54,379 nt of DNA. Origin: Burkholderiaceae bacterium. Lineage in GTDB: Bacteria; Pseudomonadota; Gammaproteobacteria; Burkholderiales; Burkholderiaceae_A. Position numbers and translations under genes: made by a program. The stretch spans positions 1-54,379 of the forward strand of contig VERI01000010.1 of the NCBI GenBank assembly GCA_018882785.1, given 5' to 3'. Positions 45,664 to 54,379 of the stretch are shown here, one piece after another (the first letter of the stretch is position 1; each line of letters begins with the position of its first letter). The notes under the pieces were generated by a model, which was not told the DNA's origin, made no database searches, and saw only the letters and a list, made by a program, of their open reading frames with translations.

Positions 45664-46458
45664 ATGATTGCGCCCATGGAGGATTTTAGGCCCATTCATC
45701 GACTGCTCCGCAGAATTCGCGTCGTACTGGTTTCACCGACGCATCCGGGCAATGTCGGGGCCGCCGCCCGTGCCATGCAGGCGATGGGCCTGGATGGCCT
45801 GTGGATTGTCGACCCAGAGGACGCCAAGATTGCGCAGCGGTCAGAGGCGGTGGCCCTGGCATCCGGCGCCGCCCGGGTGCTTGGCGGTGCGCGGGTTGCC
45901 ACCTTAGCGGAGACGCTCGGGCCGACACACTGGAGTTGTGCCATGAGTGCCCGGGCCCGCGAGTTTGAGCCACCGAGAATCACGCTTGAGCAGGCCTGCG
46001 ATGAACTCGCGGATTACCTCGATTCAAACCCTCAGTCACAAGGGGCTTTTGTTTTTGGTCCGGAGCGGGCGGGGCTATCCAATGACCAGGTGCTGTCGTG
46101 CGGCCATGTGTGCAGCCTTGATGTTGAGGATAAGTTCAGTTCCTTAAACCTATCTCAGGCTGTACAGGTTGTCGCCTACGCACTGCGGCGGGCGGCACGC
46201 AGCCGAATTCCGGACCCCCTTGCTGCAAACGCGGGCCTGGGCAATCAGCGCGCCACTGCCCGGCCGGCTGACCACGAGTCGATGATGGGCCTGCATGCCC
46301 ATTTACTGCGGGTTGCCGAGCAGGTCGGATATCTCGATCCCAAGGTGCCGGGAAAATTTGATGAACGGCTCAAGCGGCTTTTGGCCAGAAAAGAGATGTG
46401 GGAAGACGAAGTCCAGATGCTTCGCGGCCTGTGCACAGAGATTGAACGGCGGTCCTGA
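45664..46458 (+). CDS. trmJ: tRNA/rRNA 2'-O-methyltransferase, TrmJ-like
   Basis: A SPOUT-class (SpoU) methyltransferase of 264 residues. [39 protein letters not shown] and [19 protein letters not shown] are the three knot-region motifs. TrmJ methylates nucleotide 32 of tRNAs. GGAGG about eleven bases before the ATG at 45664 favours this start over 45676. Next to cysE, as in other Burkholderiales. Confidence 0.9.
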   Translation: MIAPMEDFRPIHRLLRRIRVVLVSPTHPGNVGAAARAMQAMGLDGLWIVDPEDAKIAQRSEAVALASGAARVLGGARVATLAETLGPTHWSCAMSARAREFEPPRITLEQACDELADYLDSNPQSQGAFVFGPERAGLSNDQVLSCGHVCSLDVEDKFSSLNLSQAVQVVAYALRRAARSRIPDPLAANAGLGNQRATARPADHESMMGLHAHLLRVAEQVGYLDPKVPGKFDERLKRLLARKEMWEDEVQMLRGLCTEIERRS

Positions 46459-46464
46459 TACCCT
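46456..46464 (+). promoter_or_regulatory. Possible extended -10 before cysE
   Basis: TGATACCCT overlaps the trmJ stop. The predicted transcription start, seven bases on, coincides with the A of the cysE ATG, and no Shine-Dalgarno sequence is present. Pattern-based inference only. Confidence 0.3.
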
Positions 46465-46470
46465 TGCACC

Positions 46471-47157
46471 ATGTTTGCGACACTGAGAGAAGATATCCAG
46501 GCCATTTTGGACCGAGATCCCGCGGCCCGCGGCCGCTTTGAGATTCTGACCACCTATCCTGGCCTGCATGCCCTGTGGCTGCATCGTCTGGCACATCAGT
46601 TCTGGCGCAGCCGGATTGGCCTGTTGCAATGGTTCGCCCGATTGATTGCTATGGTCTCCCGTTGGCTGACAGGAATTGAGATTCATCCGGGGGCCCAACT
46701 CGGCAGGGGTGTGTTCATCGATCATGGGATGGGCGTTGTGATTGGAGAGACCACAGAGGTGGGAGACCACTGCACGATCTATCAGGGTGTAACGCTTGGG
46801 GGTACGTCGCTTGTGAAAGGCAGCAAGCGCCATCCAACGCTAGAGCCCCGTGTAGTGGTGGGGGCGGGGGCGAAGGTTTTAGGGCCATTTACCGTGGGTG
46901 AAGGAGCGCGAATCGGCTCGAATGCGGTTGTGGTGAAGGCGGTTCCCGCGGGCGCTACGGTGATCGGCATTCCCGCTCGGATTGTCGATGAACAATACGC
47001 GGACTCGATGGCGCGGCAGACTGCCGGAGACCGTTTCGCTGCGTATGGATTTATGCCAGGTCAGCAGGATCCGGTGGATGTGGTGCTCCACCAGCTCGTT
47101 GATGAGCTCAAACGCGTGCAGCAGGAGCTTGATCAGCTGAAGCAGTCACAGCGTTAG
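46471..47157 (+). CDS. cysE: Serine O-acetyltransferase
   Basis: Acetylates serine with acetyl-CoA to feed cysteine synthesis. The N-terminal helical part ([23 protein letters not shown]) and the left-handed beta-helix with [26 protein letters not shown] and HPTLEP are classic. At 228 residues it belongs to the shorter form of the enzyme. The 3' end overlaps convergent lpxH by 12 bases. Cysteine made here is the substrate of CysS further on. Confidence 0.94.
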   Translation: MFATLREDIQAILDRDPAARGRFEILTTYPGLHALWLHRLAHQFWRSRIGLLQWFARLIAMVSRWLTGIEIHPGAQLGRGVFIDHGMGVVIGETTEVGDHCTIYQGVTLGGTSLVKGSKRHPTLEPRVVVGAGAKVLGPFTVGEGARIGSNAVVVKAVPAGATVIGIPARIVDEQYADSMARQTAGDRFAAYGFMPGQQDPVDVVLHQLVDELKRVQQELDQLKQSQR

Positions 47158-47964
47158 GCGGCTTGCTGCGTTAATTGGCCGAACGCCATGACGGTCGGCC
47201 AGAATGCCACCGCCACGAATCAGGGCCCCCGATGCATTGGTTTCCCAGTCGGGCAGCACCCAGCGCGTCTTGCCGTTTGTCATCACATTACTGCCGGGCC
47301 GATGCGTGTGGCCATGTATGAGCACCGCCGACTGATGCCGGTCGGTGAGCATGACGGCCTCTGCTGGCGTAATGTCCATGATGTCCATTGGCTTACCTTT
47401 TTTTTCTTGCTCACTTTGGGCGCGGAGATTTTTTGCCAAGGCAAGTCGGTGCTCAAGAGGCTGGGATAAAAATCGTTGCTGCCACAGGTCAGACCGCACC
47501 TGGGCTCTGAATTCCAGATAGTGAATATCTTGCGTGCACAGCTGATCGCCATGGGTGAGGGTGATCGTCATATCGGGCTTAACGGTTATCGTGAACGGAT
47601 CAGGCAGCAGATCCGCTCCACATCTCTGTGCAAACGACTCACCCAGCAAGAAGTCACGATTGCCATGCATGAGGCCAATCTTTATACCTTGACGGCCTAT
47701 TAGCGACAGGCAGTTTATGACTGCATTAGCTGCAAATTGCTGGCCAAAATCGAGCACGTCATCGCCAACCCAGGCATCAAAGAGATCCCCAAGAATCAGA
47801 ATCGCTTCAGGCTTTTCCATCTGGGCTTGTTGCTCAAGCCAGTCACAGAAGTATCGGGTGAGTTCGGGCTGGTCATCTGTCAGATGGACATCAGAGCAAA
47901 GCAAGATAGAGCGCAGACGATACGGCCCGGCTGCACCATGATTTCGAAAGCCGTCCCGCTCCAT
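47146..47964 (-). CDS. lpxH: UDP-2,3-diacylglucosamine diphosphatase
   Basis: Hydrolyses UDP-diacylglucosamine to lipid X in lipid A synthesis, at the inner membrane surface. Metallophosphoesterase motifs are [46 protein letters not shown] and [10 protein letters not shown]. The product has 272 residues; the first 17 are unconserved, so a start closer to the [10 protein letters not shown] region is possible. It follows ppiB on the same strand after 22 bases. Confidence 0.92.
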   Translation of the reverse strand: MERDGFRNHGAAGPYRLRSILLCSDVHLTDDQPELTRYFCDWLEQQAQMEKPEAILILGDLFDAWVGDDVLDFGQQFAANAVINCLSLIGRQGIKIGLMHGNRDFLLGESFAQRCGADLLPDPFTITVKPDMTITLTHGDQLCTQDIHYLEFRAQVRSDLWQQRFLSQPLEHRLALAKNLRAQSEQEKKGKPMDIMDITPAEAVMLTDRHQSAVLIHGHTHRPGSNVMTNGKTRWVLPDWETNASGALIRGGGILADRHGVRPINAASRLTL

Positions 47965-47986
47965 GATGGCGCAGCCGAAGGAGGTG

Positions 47987-48487
47987 TTACTTTGTGATGA
48001 CTTCGGCCTTCAGGATGGTGATCGGCTCCTGGGGCACGTTTTGGTGGAAACCGCTATTACCGGTTTTTACTTTTTTGATTTTGTCGATGACATCTGTGCC
48101 TGCGGTAACTTTACCGAATACGGTATAGCCCCAGCCGCGCTCCGTCGGGGAGCTGAAATTTAGAAATTCATTGTCAGCCACATTAATAAAAAACTGGGCG
48201 GTCGCCGAGTGGGGGTCGCTCGTGCGGGCCATAGCGACAGTGTACCTGTCGTTCTTTAGTCCGTTATCGGCCTCATTTTTGATGGCGGCCTTCGTGGGCT
48301 TTTGGACCATCTTGTCGGTGAACCCACCGCCTTGGATCATGAAGTTATCCATCACACGATGAAAAATAGTGCCATCGTAGTGGCCCGATTTGACGTACGC
48401 GATAAAGTTTTCGACGGTCTTTGGGGCTTTTTTTGCGTCAAGTTCTAGTGTGAAAGCGCCCATTGAGGTGGTCAGCACGACATTCAT
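47987..48487 (-). CDS. ppiB: Cyclophilin-type peptidyl-prolyl isomerase
   Basis: A 166-residue cytoplasmic cyclophilin without a signal peptide. Core motifs are [44 protein letters not shown] and [15 protein letters not shown]. The start follows GGAGAACGTAAG. The absence of a secretion signal suggests PpiB rather than PpiA. The second cyclophilin gene often present at this locus is missing. Confidence 0.94.
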   Translation of the reverse strand: MNVVLTTSMGAFTLELDAKKAPKTVENFIAYVKSGHYDGTIFHRVMDNFMIQGGGFTDKMVQKPTKAAIKNEADNGLKNDRYTVAMARTSDPHSATAQFFINVADNEFLNFSSPTERGWGYTVFGKVTAGTDVIDKIKKVKTGNSGFHQNVPQEPITILKAEVITK

Positions 48488-48512
48488 CTTACGTTCTCCA
48501 GTTATTCAAAAG

Positions 48513-49181
48513 TTATCGATTGGTTGTAATTCTGGCGCCACGAATTGCGGGAGTCTTGAGCAGATAGTCGAGCTTTAATTGAACGCTGGGCGCGGGCTGG
48601 TTTGATTTGGCGGCACGTTCGTAAGCCTGAATGGCAAGCTGGGTAAAAATATCACCGAGGTTTTCGTGGGCAAGTGCGTAATCGGGACGGTTCTGAACGG
48701 CCCGTTCGAGCAGCAGACGGGCCCGGTTAAGCTCCCGCTGCTCCACATAAAGTGCTGCCAAATTGTTATAAGACTCTGCCAGCTCCGGAAAGTCCTCTGT
48801 CAGTAATTCAAATGTCGAGATGGCCTCGGCACGTCGACCGGTTTCCGCAAACAGCACCCCTTGGAGAAAACGCCATTGAGGATCCCGTGGCTTTTTGGCC
48901 AGGCGAGATTCGATCAGTATTCCCGCCTCGCTCCATTTTTGCTGGGAGAGGAGCTCTCTGGCCTCTGTGATGTCAGGGGAAACAAGGGGGGCCATGGGCC
49001 GGCCCGGCATCAACCCCGTTCGGGGTGGTTGCCCCGGGGTCACCTGGCTTGTGATGTCGGGCGGGCTGATCATGGCCTGTGCATGGGCAGACGGCGCGTC
49101 TGCGGCAGCAGTGACCAGCATTAGCAAAAAGGCTCCGCTCAGCGCTTTCAGGGGCGGGGAAGAGTTTCCAATAAAATGCAC
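48513..49181 (-). CDS. Secreted TPR-repeat protein
   Basis: A 222-residue protein from a GTG start, with an N-terminal signal peptide (hydrophobic core SGAFLLMLVTAAADA, likely cut after AHA). A Pro-rich linker leads to three or four tetratricopeptide repeats (about residues 68-195) such as AEAISTFELLTEDFPELAESYNNLA. It should be periplasmic and bind partners; none can be named. Genes of this type sit between ppiB and cysS in other Burkholderiales. Its start is 47 bases from the divergent cysS. Confidence 0.85.
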   Translation of the reverse strand: MHFIGNSSPPLKALSGAFLLMLVTAAADAPSAHAQAMISPPDITSQVTPGQPPRTGLMPGRPMAPLVSPDITEARELLSQQKWSEAGILIESRLAKKPRDPQWRFLQGVLFAETGRRAEAISTFELLTEDFPELAESYNNLAALYVEQRELNRARLLLERAVQNRPDYALAHENLGDIFTQLAIQAYERAAKSNQPAPSVQLKLDYLLKTPAIRGARITTNR

Positions 49182-49228
49182 GACAGTCGCCTGATCAATC
49201 GAGTCAGGCAGTCTAGCACGGTGAATTC

Positions 49229-50692
49229 TTGAAGATTTTCAATACCCTGACCCGCTCCAAAGAGGAGTTTGTTCCGATTGAACCAGGCCATGTCCGGATG
49301 TACGTCTGTGGCATGACGGTTTATGACTATTGCCATATCGGGCATGCCCGGGTCATGGTGGTCTTCGATATGGTGACGCGGTGGTTTCGGGCAAGCGGTT
49401 TTCAGGTGCGCTATGTCCGGAACATCACTGACATAGACGACAAGATTATTAAGCGTGCCGTGGAGAATCACGAACCGGTTGGTGCACTCACCGAGCGGTT
49501 TATTGCTGCAATGAATGAGGATGCTGCTGCATTGGGTGTATTGCCGCCCGATCATGAGCCCCGGGCAACAGCATACGTGCCGCAAATGTTGTCTCTTATT
49601 GGAGATCTGGAGAGAAACGGACTTGCTTATCAGGCAGGTCTGCCCGACGGAACAGAGGGCGATGTCAATTTCTCGGTCCGTGGGTTTCGCGGCTACGGCA
49701 GGCTCTCGGGCAAGTCTGTCGATGAGCTGCGGGCGGGAGAGCGGGTTGCGGTGGGGGATGGGAAAAGAGATCCGCTGGATTTTGTTCTCTGGAAGCGATC
49801 AAAGGCCGATGAACCGCGCGAGGTCAAGTGGCCGTCCCCCTGGGGGGAGGGCCGTCCGGGCTGGCACATCGAGTGCTCGGCGATGAGCTGTACCTTGCTG
49901 GGTAAGCATTTTGATATTCATGGCGGCGGGGCTGACCTGCAGTTTCCTCATCACGAGAATGAGATTGCGCAGTCCGAAGGCGCCTTTGGACATGAAACGG
50001 GTAAACCATTTGTTAATTTATGGATGCATAACGGATTCGTGCGTGTTGATGATGAAAAGATGTCCAAGTCGTTGGGCAACTTTTTTACGATTCGAGAGGT
50101 ATTAAAGAAGTTTGATCCCGAGGTCGTTCGATTTTTTATTCTTCGTGCACATTACCGTAGCCCGTTAAATTATTCGGATGCGCATCTGGAAGATGCACGT
50201 CAGGGCCTTGATCGGCTATACACGGCCCTGTCGGGCGCGGGTGTGGATTCGGCAGTCCATCATTCCGCATCTGCGCCAGTATTTCAGCAGCTCGCGGTTC
50301 AATGGGCATCGCGTCCAGAGATAGCGCGCAGCGTGATTGGCTTTGCCCAGGCGATGGATGATGACTTCAATACGCCGGTGGCGATCGCGGCTTTGTTCGA
50401 TCTTGCAGCGGAGGTTAACCGTGCAACCGACTCGGATCTGAAACCCGATATTGCGGGACTCATGCGCCAGCTCGCAGGGGTGCTTGGATTATTGGGCCGC
50501 TCCCCCCAGGAGTTTCAACAGTCGGGTGTTCAGGGGCTGGATCGGTCCAGAATTGAGGGGCTGATCGCCGAACGGGCGGCGGCTAAGGCATCCAAGAACT
50601 ACGCCCGGGCCGATGCGATTCGTGCGGATTTGCTGGCGCAGGGCGTTGTGCTGGAGGACGGTCCTGGCGGTACGACCTGGCGGACTGCCTGA
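49229..50692 (+). CDS. cysS: Cysteinyl-tRNA synthetase
   Basis: Charges tRNA-Cys. Class I motifs: [19 protein letters not shown] (HIGH and the first zinc Cys), [24 protein letters not shown] (zinc ligands) and [14 protein letters not shown] (KMSKS). 487 residues, slightly longer than E. coli. The start is a TTG giving [14 protein letters not shown]; no ATG exists before the conserved part. Confidence 0.95.
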   Translation: MKIFNTLTRSKEEFVPIEPGHVRMYVCGMTVYDYCHIGHARVMVVFDMVTRWFRASGFQVRYVRNITDIDDKIIKRAVENHEPVGALTERFIAAMNEDAAALGVLPPDHEPRATAYVPQMLSLIGDLERNGLAYQAGLPDGTEGDVNFSVRGFRGYGRLSGKSVDELRAGERVAVGDGKRDPLDFVLWKRSKADEPREVKWPSPWGEGRPGWHIECSAMSCTLLGKHFDIHGGGADLQFPHHENEIAQSEGAFGHETGKPFVNLWMHNGFVRVDDEKMSKSLGNFFTIREVLKKFDPEVVRFFILRAHYRSPLNYSDAHLEDARQGLDRLYTALSGAGVDSAVHHSASAPVFQQLAVQWASRPEIARSVIGFAQAMDDDFNTPVAIAALFDLAAEVNRATDSDLKPDIAGLMRQLAGVLGLLGRSPQEFQQSGVQGLDRSRIEGLIAERAAAKASKNYARADAIRADLLAQGVVLEDGPGGTTWRTA

Positions 50693-50723
50693 TTTCAGCC
50701 TTTTGTAGGACAATGGGGGCTGT

Positions 50724-51704
50724 ATGAACGCGCCGGTGAAACAGACTTTCCTGGACTTCGAGCAGTCGGTGGCCGAACTGGAGACCAAGATCGAAGAGCT
50801 TCGATTTGTCCAGAGCGACTCCGCTGTGGATATCTCTGAAGAGATCGATCGTCTTCGTTCCAAAACGGAGTCTCAGCTAAAAGATATTTACGCCAAGCTC
50901 ACTCCTTGGCAGATTGCGCAGGTGGCTCGCCACCCGCAGCGGCCGTATACACTTGATTACATCGGTCTGATTTTTAACGACTTCTACGAACTGCACGGGG
51001 ATCGTTCGTTTGCGGATGATCCTGCGATTGTGGGGGGCATCGCCCGGTTTCAGGGCCAGAGTGTCATGGTGATCGGTCATCAAAAGGGCCGGGACCTGAA
51101 AGAGCGGACTTACAGAAATTTCGGTATGCCCAGGCCTGAGGGATATCGAAAGGCGCTTCGACTGATGGAGCTTGCGGAGAAGTTCAATATCCCTGTGATC
51201 ACGTTTGTCGACACCCCGGGCGCCTATCCGGGAATCGGCGCAGAGGAGCGCGGGCAGTCCGAGGCGATCGGAAAAAATCTGATGGTGATGGCTGGTCTTA
51301 AGGTGCCGATTGTGTCGGTCATCATTGGCGAGGGCGGCTCTGGTGGTGCCTTGGCGATTGCAGTCGGCGATGTACTGATGATGCTCCAGTACGCCACATA
51401 CTCTGTTATTTCCCCCGAGGGGTGCGCCTCCATTTTGTGGAAGAGCGCCGATAAAGCGCCCGAGGCGGCCGAGACGCTTGGAATTACCGCTCCGCGATTA
51501 AAGTCTCTTGGGCTTGTTGATCGTATTGTGACTGAGCCTTTAGGCGGTGCGCATCGTGATCCTGACCAGACAGCTGACGCATTAAAGCGTGCAGTAGCGG
51601 ATGCGCTCAGGAGCTTTCATAACATCGGGGTCGATGAGTTACTTGAAAAACGTCAGGCAAGAATCCGGCAGCTTGGCAAATTCAAGGAACTCAAGGCGGG
51701 CTGA
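50724..51704 (+). CDS. accA: Acetyl-CoA carboxylase carboxyltransferase alpha subunit
   Basis: Alpha half of the carboxyltransferase, partner of AccD at 10567. The 326-residue product opens with [18 protein letters not shown], a helical N-terminus usual for AccA, then [42 protein letters not shown] and [20 protein letters not shown] sits four bases before the ATG; GACAAT at 50709-50714 is a possible -10 only a few bases from it. TGATG overlap with tilS. Confidence 0.97.
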   Translation: MNAPVKQTFLDFEQSVAELETKIEELRFVQSDSAVDISEEIDRLRSKTESQLKDIYAKLTPWQIAQVARHPQRPYTLDYIGLIFNDFYELHGDRSFADDPAIVGGIARFQGQSVMVIGHQKGRDLKERTYRNFGMPRPEGYRKALRLMELAEKFNIPVITFVDTPGAYPGIGAEERGQSEAIGKNLMVMAGLKVPIVSVIIGEGGSGGALAIAVGDVLMMLQYATYSVISPEGCASILWKSADKAPEAAETLGITAPRLKSLGLVDRIVTEPLGGAHRDPDQTADALKRAVADALRSFHNIGVDELLEKRQARIRQLGKFKELKAG

Positions 51705-52666
51705 TGTCGTTTTCTCCGCTGTCCCCGCTGAACTTGGTGGTGGGGATCTCCGGCGGGCTTGATTCCACGGTTCTGCTGCATCTAATGCATCGACTGCAGC
51801 AGCGACTACCCCAGTTATTTTCGTTGTCTGCCATTCATGTCCATCATGGTTTGCAGCCTGCAGCTGATGCGTTCAAGGCCCAGACCGAACAGCTTACCCA
51901 TGCGCTCGGCGTTCCTCTTGAAGTGATCCATCTCGCGATTCCTGACCACGACTTAGCGACGCTTGGCGTGGAGGCGGCTGCCCGACGGCATCGTTATCAG
52001 GCGTTCGCTGACCGTCTTGCACCTGGAGCGGTGTTGGTGCTTGCCCATCATCGGGATGACCTGATTGAGACTGCGCTGCTGCAGTGGATACGGGGCGCTG
52101 GGCTAGAGGGGCTCTCCGCAATGACGCGACTGTCTACTGCGGAGTTTGGCGGGCGACAGATTATTCGCTGGCGGCCGCTTTTGGATCACGGGCGTCAGGC
52201 CCTGATGGACTACGCTCGGGCAGAGGGCCTTTCTTGGGTTGAAGACCCGACGAACACGGATACGAGTCTGGCGCGTAATCGAATCCGATATGAAGTGATG
52301 CCAATTCTTCGCAGCCTTCGGGAGGGCGCAGACTCGGCGATGAGCCGCAGCATTACCCACTTACAGACCGCTCGTGAGCTTCTGGAGCTGGTGACGGATC
52401 AGGCCCTGGAGGAGAGTCGCCTGCCGGGCGGCCTGCTCAACGTCGAGATCTTGTTTATGCAAGATGAGGCCTTGGCAGCGCGGATCGTTCGGGGCTGGTT
52501 GAAACATCACGGCGCACCTACGCCCCCGACCCGACGGCTGGCAGAGTTTTTGCGTCAGATGCGTACCTCCCGTGAGCCCTACGCCCAAATGGATCTGACT
52601 GAGCCTGGGTCGGGCGAGGTCTGGCAGGTGATCCGCGAGCGGGGGCATCTGCGGATTGCGCGATAA
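51704..52666 (+). CDS. tilS: tRNA(Ile)-lysidine synthase
   Basis: Converts C34 of tRNA-Ile(CAU) to lysidine so that it reads AUA. The PP-loop is VGISGGLDSTVLLHLM, followed by HVHHGLQ, LAHHRDDLIET and RPLLDHGRQALMDYARAEGLSWVEDPTNTD. At 320 residues it is shorter than E. coli TilS (about 430) and may lack the full C-terminal domains, which is common in betaproteobacteria. It is coupled to accA. Confidence 0.94.
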   Translation: MSFSPLSPLNLVVGISGGLDSTVLLHLMHRLQQRLPQLFSLSAIHVHHGLQPAADAFKAQTEQLTHALGVPLEVIHLAIPDHDLATLGVEAAARRHRYQAFADRLAPGAVLVLAHHRDDLIETALLQWIRGAGLEGLSAMTRLSTAEFGGRQIIRWRPLLDHGRQALMDYARAEGLSWVEDPTNTDTSLARNRIRYEVMPILRSLREGADSAMSRSITHLQTARELLELVTDQALEESRLPGGLLNVEILFMQDEALAARIVRGWLKHHGAPTPPTRRLAEFLRQMRTSREPYAQMDLTEPGSGEVWQVIRERGHLRIAR

Positions 52667-52696
52667 TTACCAATTCGTCGAAAAAACATTGCAAAA

Positions 52697-53944
52697 ATGG
52701 CACTCATTGTTCATAAGTACGGCGGGACATCGATGGGCTCGGTTGAGCGCATCAAGAACGTCGCTCGTCGCATCGCAAAGTGGCAAAAGGCGGGCCACCA
52801 GGTGGTCGTGGTTCCATCGGCCATGTCGGGGGAGACTAACCGTTTATTGGGTCTTGCCAAAGAGATCTCGGAGCGTGCTGATCCCCGTGAGCTCGACCAA
52901 ATTGCATCAACGGGAGAGCAGGTATCCGTTGGCCTCTTGGCCATTGCCTTACAAAGCATTGGCGTAAAGGCCAAGAGCTACACCGGCTGGCAGGTACCGG
53001 TCAGGACAGACTCCGCATTCACGAAGGCCAGGATCGAGTCGATTGACGATACCCGGGTGCGCCGAGATCTCAACGAGGGCGCTGTAGTCGTGATCACCGG
53101 TTTTCAAGGCATCGATTCGGGTAACAACATCACTACGCTTGGACGTGGTGGATCAGATACATCGGCTGTCGCGGTTGCTGCTGCATTAAACGCTGATGAA
53201 TGTCTTATCTACACCGATGTGGATGGGGTGTACACCACCGACCCTCGGATCGTGCCCGAGGCCAAGCGGCTTCAAAAGGTCACGTTCGAGGAAATGCTCG
53301 AGATGGCCAGTCTGGGGTCGAAGGTATTGCAGATACGGTCGGTAGAGTTTGCTGGTAAATACAAGGTTAAGACGCGTGTGCTGTCGAGTCTTACTGATCC
53401 CGATATGCCGCTATCCGAAGAGGCGAGCTCGGGCACATTGATCACCTATGAGGAAGATGAAAGCATGGAACAAGCCGTTATCTCAGGCATTGCCTTCAAT
53501 CGGGATGAGGCCAAGATCACCGTTGCTGGGGTGCCTGATCGGCCTGGCATTGCTTATAAGATTCTTGGGCCCGTGGCTGCCGCCAATATCGATGTCGATA
53601 TGATTATTCAGAATGTCAGTCACGATGGGTTGACTGATTTCTCGTTCACCGTCCATCGCAATGAACTCGATAAGGCAATCGAGGTACTCAATGCCAAGGT
53701 TCAGCCGGAAATCAAGGCGAAATCGATTACCGGAGCAAAAGAAATCTGCAAGGTATCGGTGGTTGGCATTGGTATGCGCAGTCACGTGGGTATCGCCAGC
53801 CAGATGTTTGAGACCTTGTCCAAAGAGGGGATAAATATTCAGATGATCTCCACGAGCGAGATCAAAATCTCCGTGGTCATCGATGATAAATACATGGAAC
53901 TGGCTGTACGGGCGCTGCACAAAGCGTTTGGGCTAGAATCCTAG
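52697..53944 (+). CDS. lysC: Aspartokinase
   Basis: Phosphorylates aspartate at the head of the lysine, threonine and methionine pathway, upstream of asd and dapA. Motifs: VHKYGGTSMGSVERIKNVA at the start, TGFQGIDSGNNITTLGRGGSDTSAVA and YTDVDGVYTTDPRIV in the kinase domain, then two ACT domains (GVPDRPGIAYKILGPVAAANIDVDMI; VGIGMRSHVGIASQMFETLSKEGINI). 415 residues fits the single-domain, feedback-regulated class. The gene abuts tRNA-Ser with 45 bases between. Confidence 0.96.
   Translation: MALIVHKYGGTSMGSVERIKNVARRIAKWQKAGHQVVVVPSAMSGETNRLLGLAKEISERADPRELDQIASTGEQVSVGLLAIALQSIGVKAKSYTGWQVPVRTDSAFTKARIESIDDTRVRRDLNEGAVVVITGFQGIDSGNNITTLGRGGSDTSAVAVAAALNADECLIYTDVDGVYTTDPRIVPEAKRLQKVTFEEMLEMASLGSKVLQIRSVEFAGKYKVKTRVLSSLTDPDMPLSEEASSGTLITYEEDESMEQAVISGIAFNRDEAKITVAGVPDRPGIAYKILGPVAAANIDVDMIIQNVSHDGLTDFSFTVHRNELDKAIEVLNAKVQPEIKAKSITGAKEICKVSVVGIGMRSHVGIASQMFETLSKEGINIQMISTSEIKISVVIDDKYMELAVRALHKAFGLES
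53934..53939 (+). promoter_or_regulatory. Possible -10 element for tRNA-Ser
   Basis: TAGAAT lies in the last codons of lysC, about 50 bases before the tRNA. No good -35 hexamer is seen at 16-18 bases, so the tRNA may also be read from the lysC transcript. Confidence 0.3.
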
Positions 53945-53989
53945 GTTGTTCGGGGGTGTTTGGCCACCCCGCTTGCAGTTGCAGTATCA

Positions 53990-54080
53990 GGAGACGTGAC
54001 CGAGAGGCCGAAGGTGCTCCCCTGCTAAGGGAGTATGTGCCAAAAGCGCATCGAGGGTTCGAATCCCTCCGTCTCCGCCA
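53990..54080 (+). tRNA. tRNA-Ser (anticodon GCU)
   Basis: The 7-bp acceptor stem GGAGACG pairs with CGTCTCC (54070-54076), followed by discriminator G and an encoded CCA. The anticodon stem CTCCC/GGGAG encloses the loop CTGCTAA with anticodon GCT at 54024-54026, reading AGC and AGU. The long variable arm (GTATGTGCCAAAAGCGCAT region) is typical of serine tRNAs, and the T arm contains GGGTTCGAATCCC. Confidence 0.97.
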
Positions 54081-54131
54081 AGATTCATTCGAATTGATTC
54101 CAAGTCGTTCGAACAATTTCCAATCCGTTCG
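54078..54131. repeat. Three degenerate CCAA...TTCG direct repeats downstream of tRNA-Ser
   Basis: The block begins in the tRNA CCA and contains CCAAGATTCATTCG (54078), TTCCAAGTCGTTCG (54098-54111) and TTCCAATCCGTTCG (54118-54131). The last two are identical at 12 of 14 bases and exactly 20 bases apart. Such short iterated sites beside a tRNA 3' end could be arm-type binding sites of an integrase, or chance. Confidence 0.45.
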
Positions 54132-54149
54132 GGGCCTCCCAAGGCGCTC

Positions 54150-54379
54150 TTAGAACGTCTTCCGGACCAGGCTGGCTTCCTCGTAGGCCTCAATGTCCTT
54201 GAGCCGGTACAGAACCTTCCCCACGATCTTCAAGTACGGCGGCCCCTCGCCAACGGTGCGCCACCGCTGAAGGCGGGCGACGGAGCACACCCAGCGATCG
54301 GCGAGCATTTTTTCGGTCAGGAGTTCTCGGCCAGGTTCGACCGGGACCTTTTGAGCCTGAAGTAGGGGCTCCGGCTTGG
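54150..54379 (-). CDS. HTH (AlpA/MerR-like) DNA-binding protein, partial
   Basis: A frame open from the right edge on the minus strand ends at a TAA at 54150-54152. The visible 75 residues contain LLTEKMLADRWVCSVARLQRW, a helix-turn-helix, then GEGPPYLKIVGKVLYRLKDI, the wing of the AlpA/excisionase-like MerR group found on prophages and integrative elements. The start is an internal ATG near 54316 or lies outside the window. It points toward tRNA-Ser, so the element border probably lies between 54080 and 54150. Confidence 0.72.
   Translation of the reverse strand, partial: KPEPLLQAQKVPVEPGRELLTEKMLADRWVCSVARLQRWRTVGEGPPYLKIVGKVLYRLKDIEAYEEASLVRKTF

Noticed and set aside
53953..53970. GGGGTG/CACCCC hairpin as a terminator after lysC
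   Set aside because: Six-base stem without a following T-run and inside the probable leader of tRNA-Ser.

Overview
The window is a densely packed stretch of bacterial chromosome, almost certainly from a Burkholderiales-type betaproteobacterium. The evidence is gene order: aroC - MFS - leuCDB - asd - truA - trpFBA - accD - folC - SPOR protein - cvpA - purF - metZ, then pyrG - kdsA - eno - ftsB, trpS - dapA - bamC, suhB / trmJ / cysE - lpxH - ppiB - TPR - cysS - accA - tilS - lysC - tRNA-Ser. These blocks are characteristic of that order. No stretch over 300 bases lacks a gene. Many neighbours overlap by 1-4 bases (ATGA, GTGA, TGATG, TAATG), and TTG or GTG starts are common. Genes often found at these loci in relatives (for example fimV between asd and truA) are absent, so the genome looks compacted.

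Layout. 1-17910 (+): the 3' end of gltX, then biosynthesis of chorismate, leucine, aspartate semialdehyde, tryptophan, malonyl-CoA, folate, purines and methionine, with cell-division (SPOR) and membrane (CvpA) genes, ending in an FrhB-family iron-sulfur flavoenzyme resembling BciB. 17950-23831 (-): an SOS mutagenesis operon lexA-imuA-imuB-dnaE2 behind a near-consensus LexA box at 23850-23869. 23947-28609: a SLAC1/TehA-like channel (+), then a minus-strand block of LeuE-like exporter, 4-OT-family tautomerase, class II aldolase, HNH nuclease and ETF-ubiquinone oxidoreductase. 28682-34363 (+): 3-oxoacid CoA-transferase scoAB, pyrG, kdsA, eno, ftsB. 34314-35811 (-): hslO and a gamma-carbonic-anhydrase-like protein. 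35855-40785 (+): a PHP phosphoesterase, trpS (with a predicted Fe-S site), dapA, bamC and an MBL-fold hydrolase, closed by a strong bidirectional terminator. 40861-45628 (-): a 57-residue lipoprotein, a RoxA-like hydroxylase, mutS, suhB. 45664-54080: trmJ, cysE (+), lpxH, ppiB, TPR protein (-), cysS, accA, tilS, lysC, tRNA-Ser(GCU) (+). The last 230 bases hold the 3' part of an AlpA/MerR-like HTH gene pointing at the tRNA, which suggests that an integrated element begins there.

Most of the window is core metabolism and macromolecule synthesis. aroC feeds trpFBA; asd, dapA and lysC form the aspartate branch; accA and accD encode the two halves of acetyl-CoA carboxyltransferase; kdsA and lpxH serve LPS, and bamC serves outer-membrane assembly. 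I found no clearly new multi-gene system. The parts most worth checking are the SOS mutasome operon and its shared control region, the BciB-like gene, the tRNA-Ser element border with its short repeats, the small lipoprotein, and the predicted Fe-S cluster in TrpRS.
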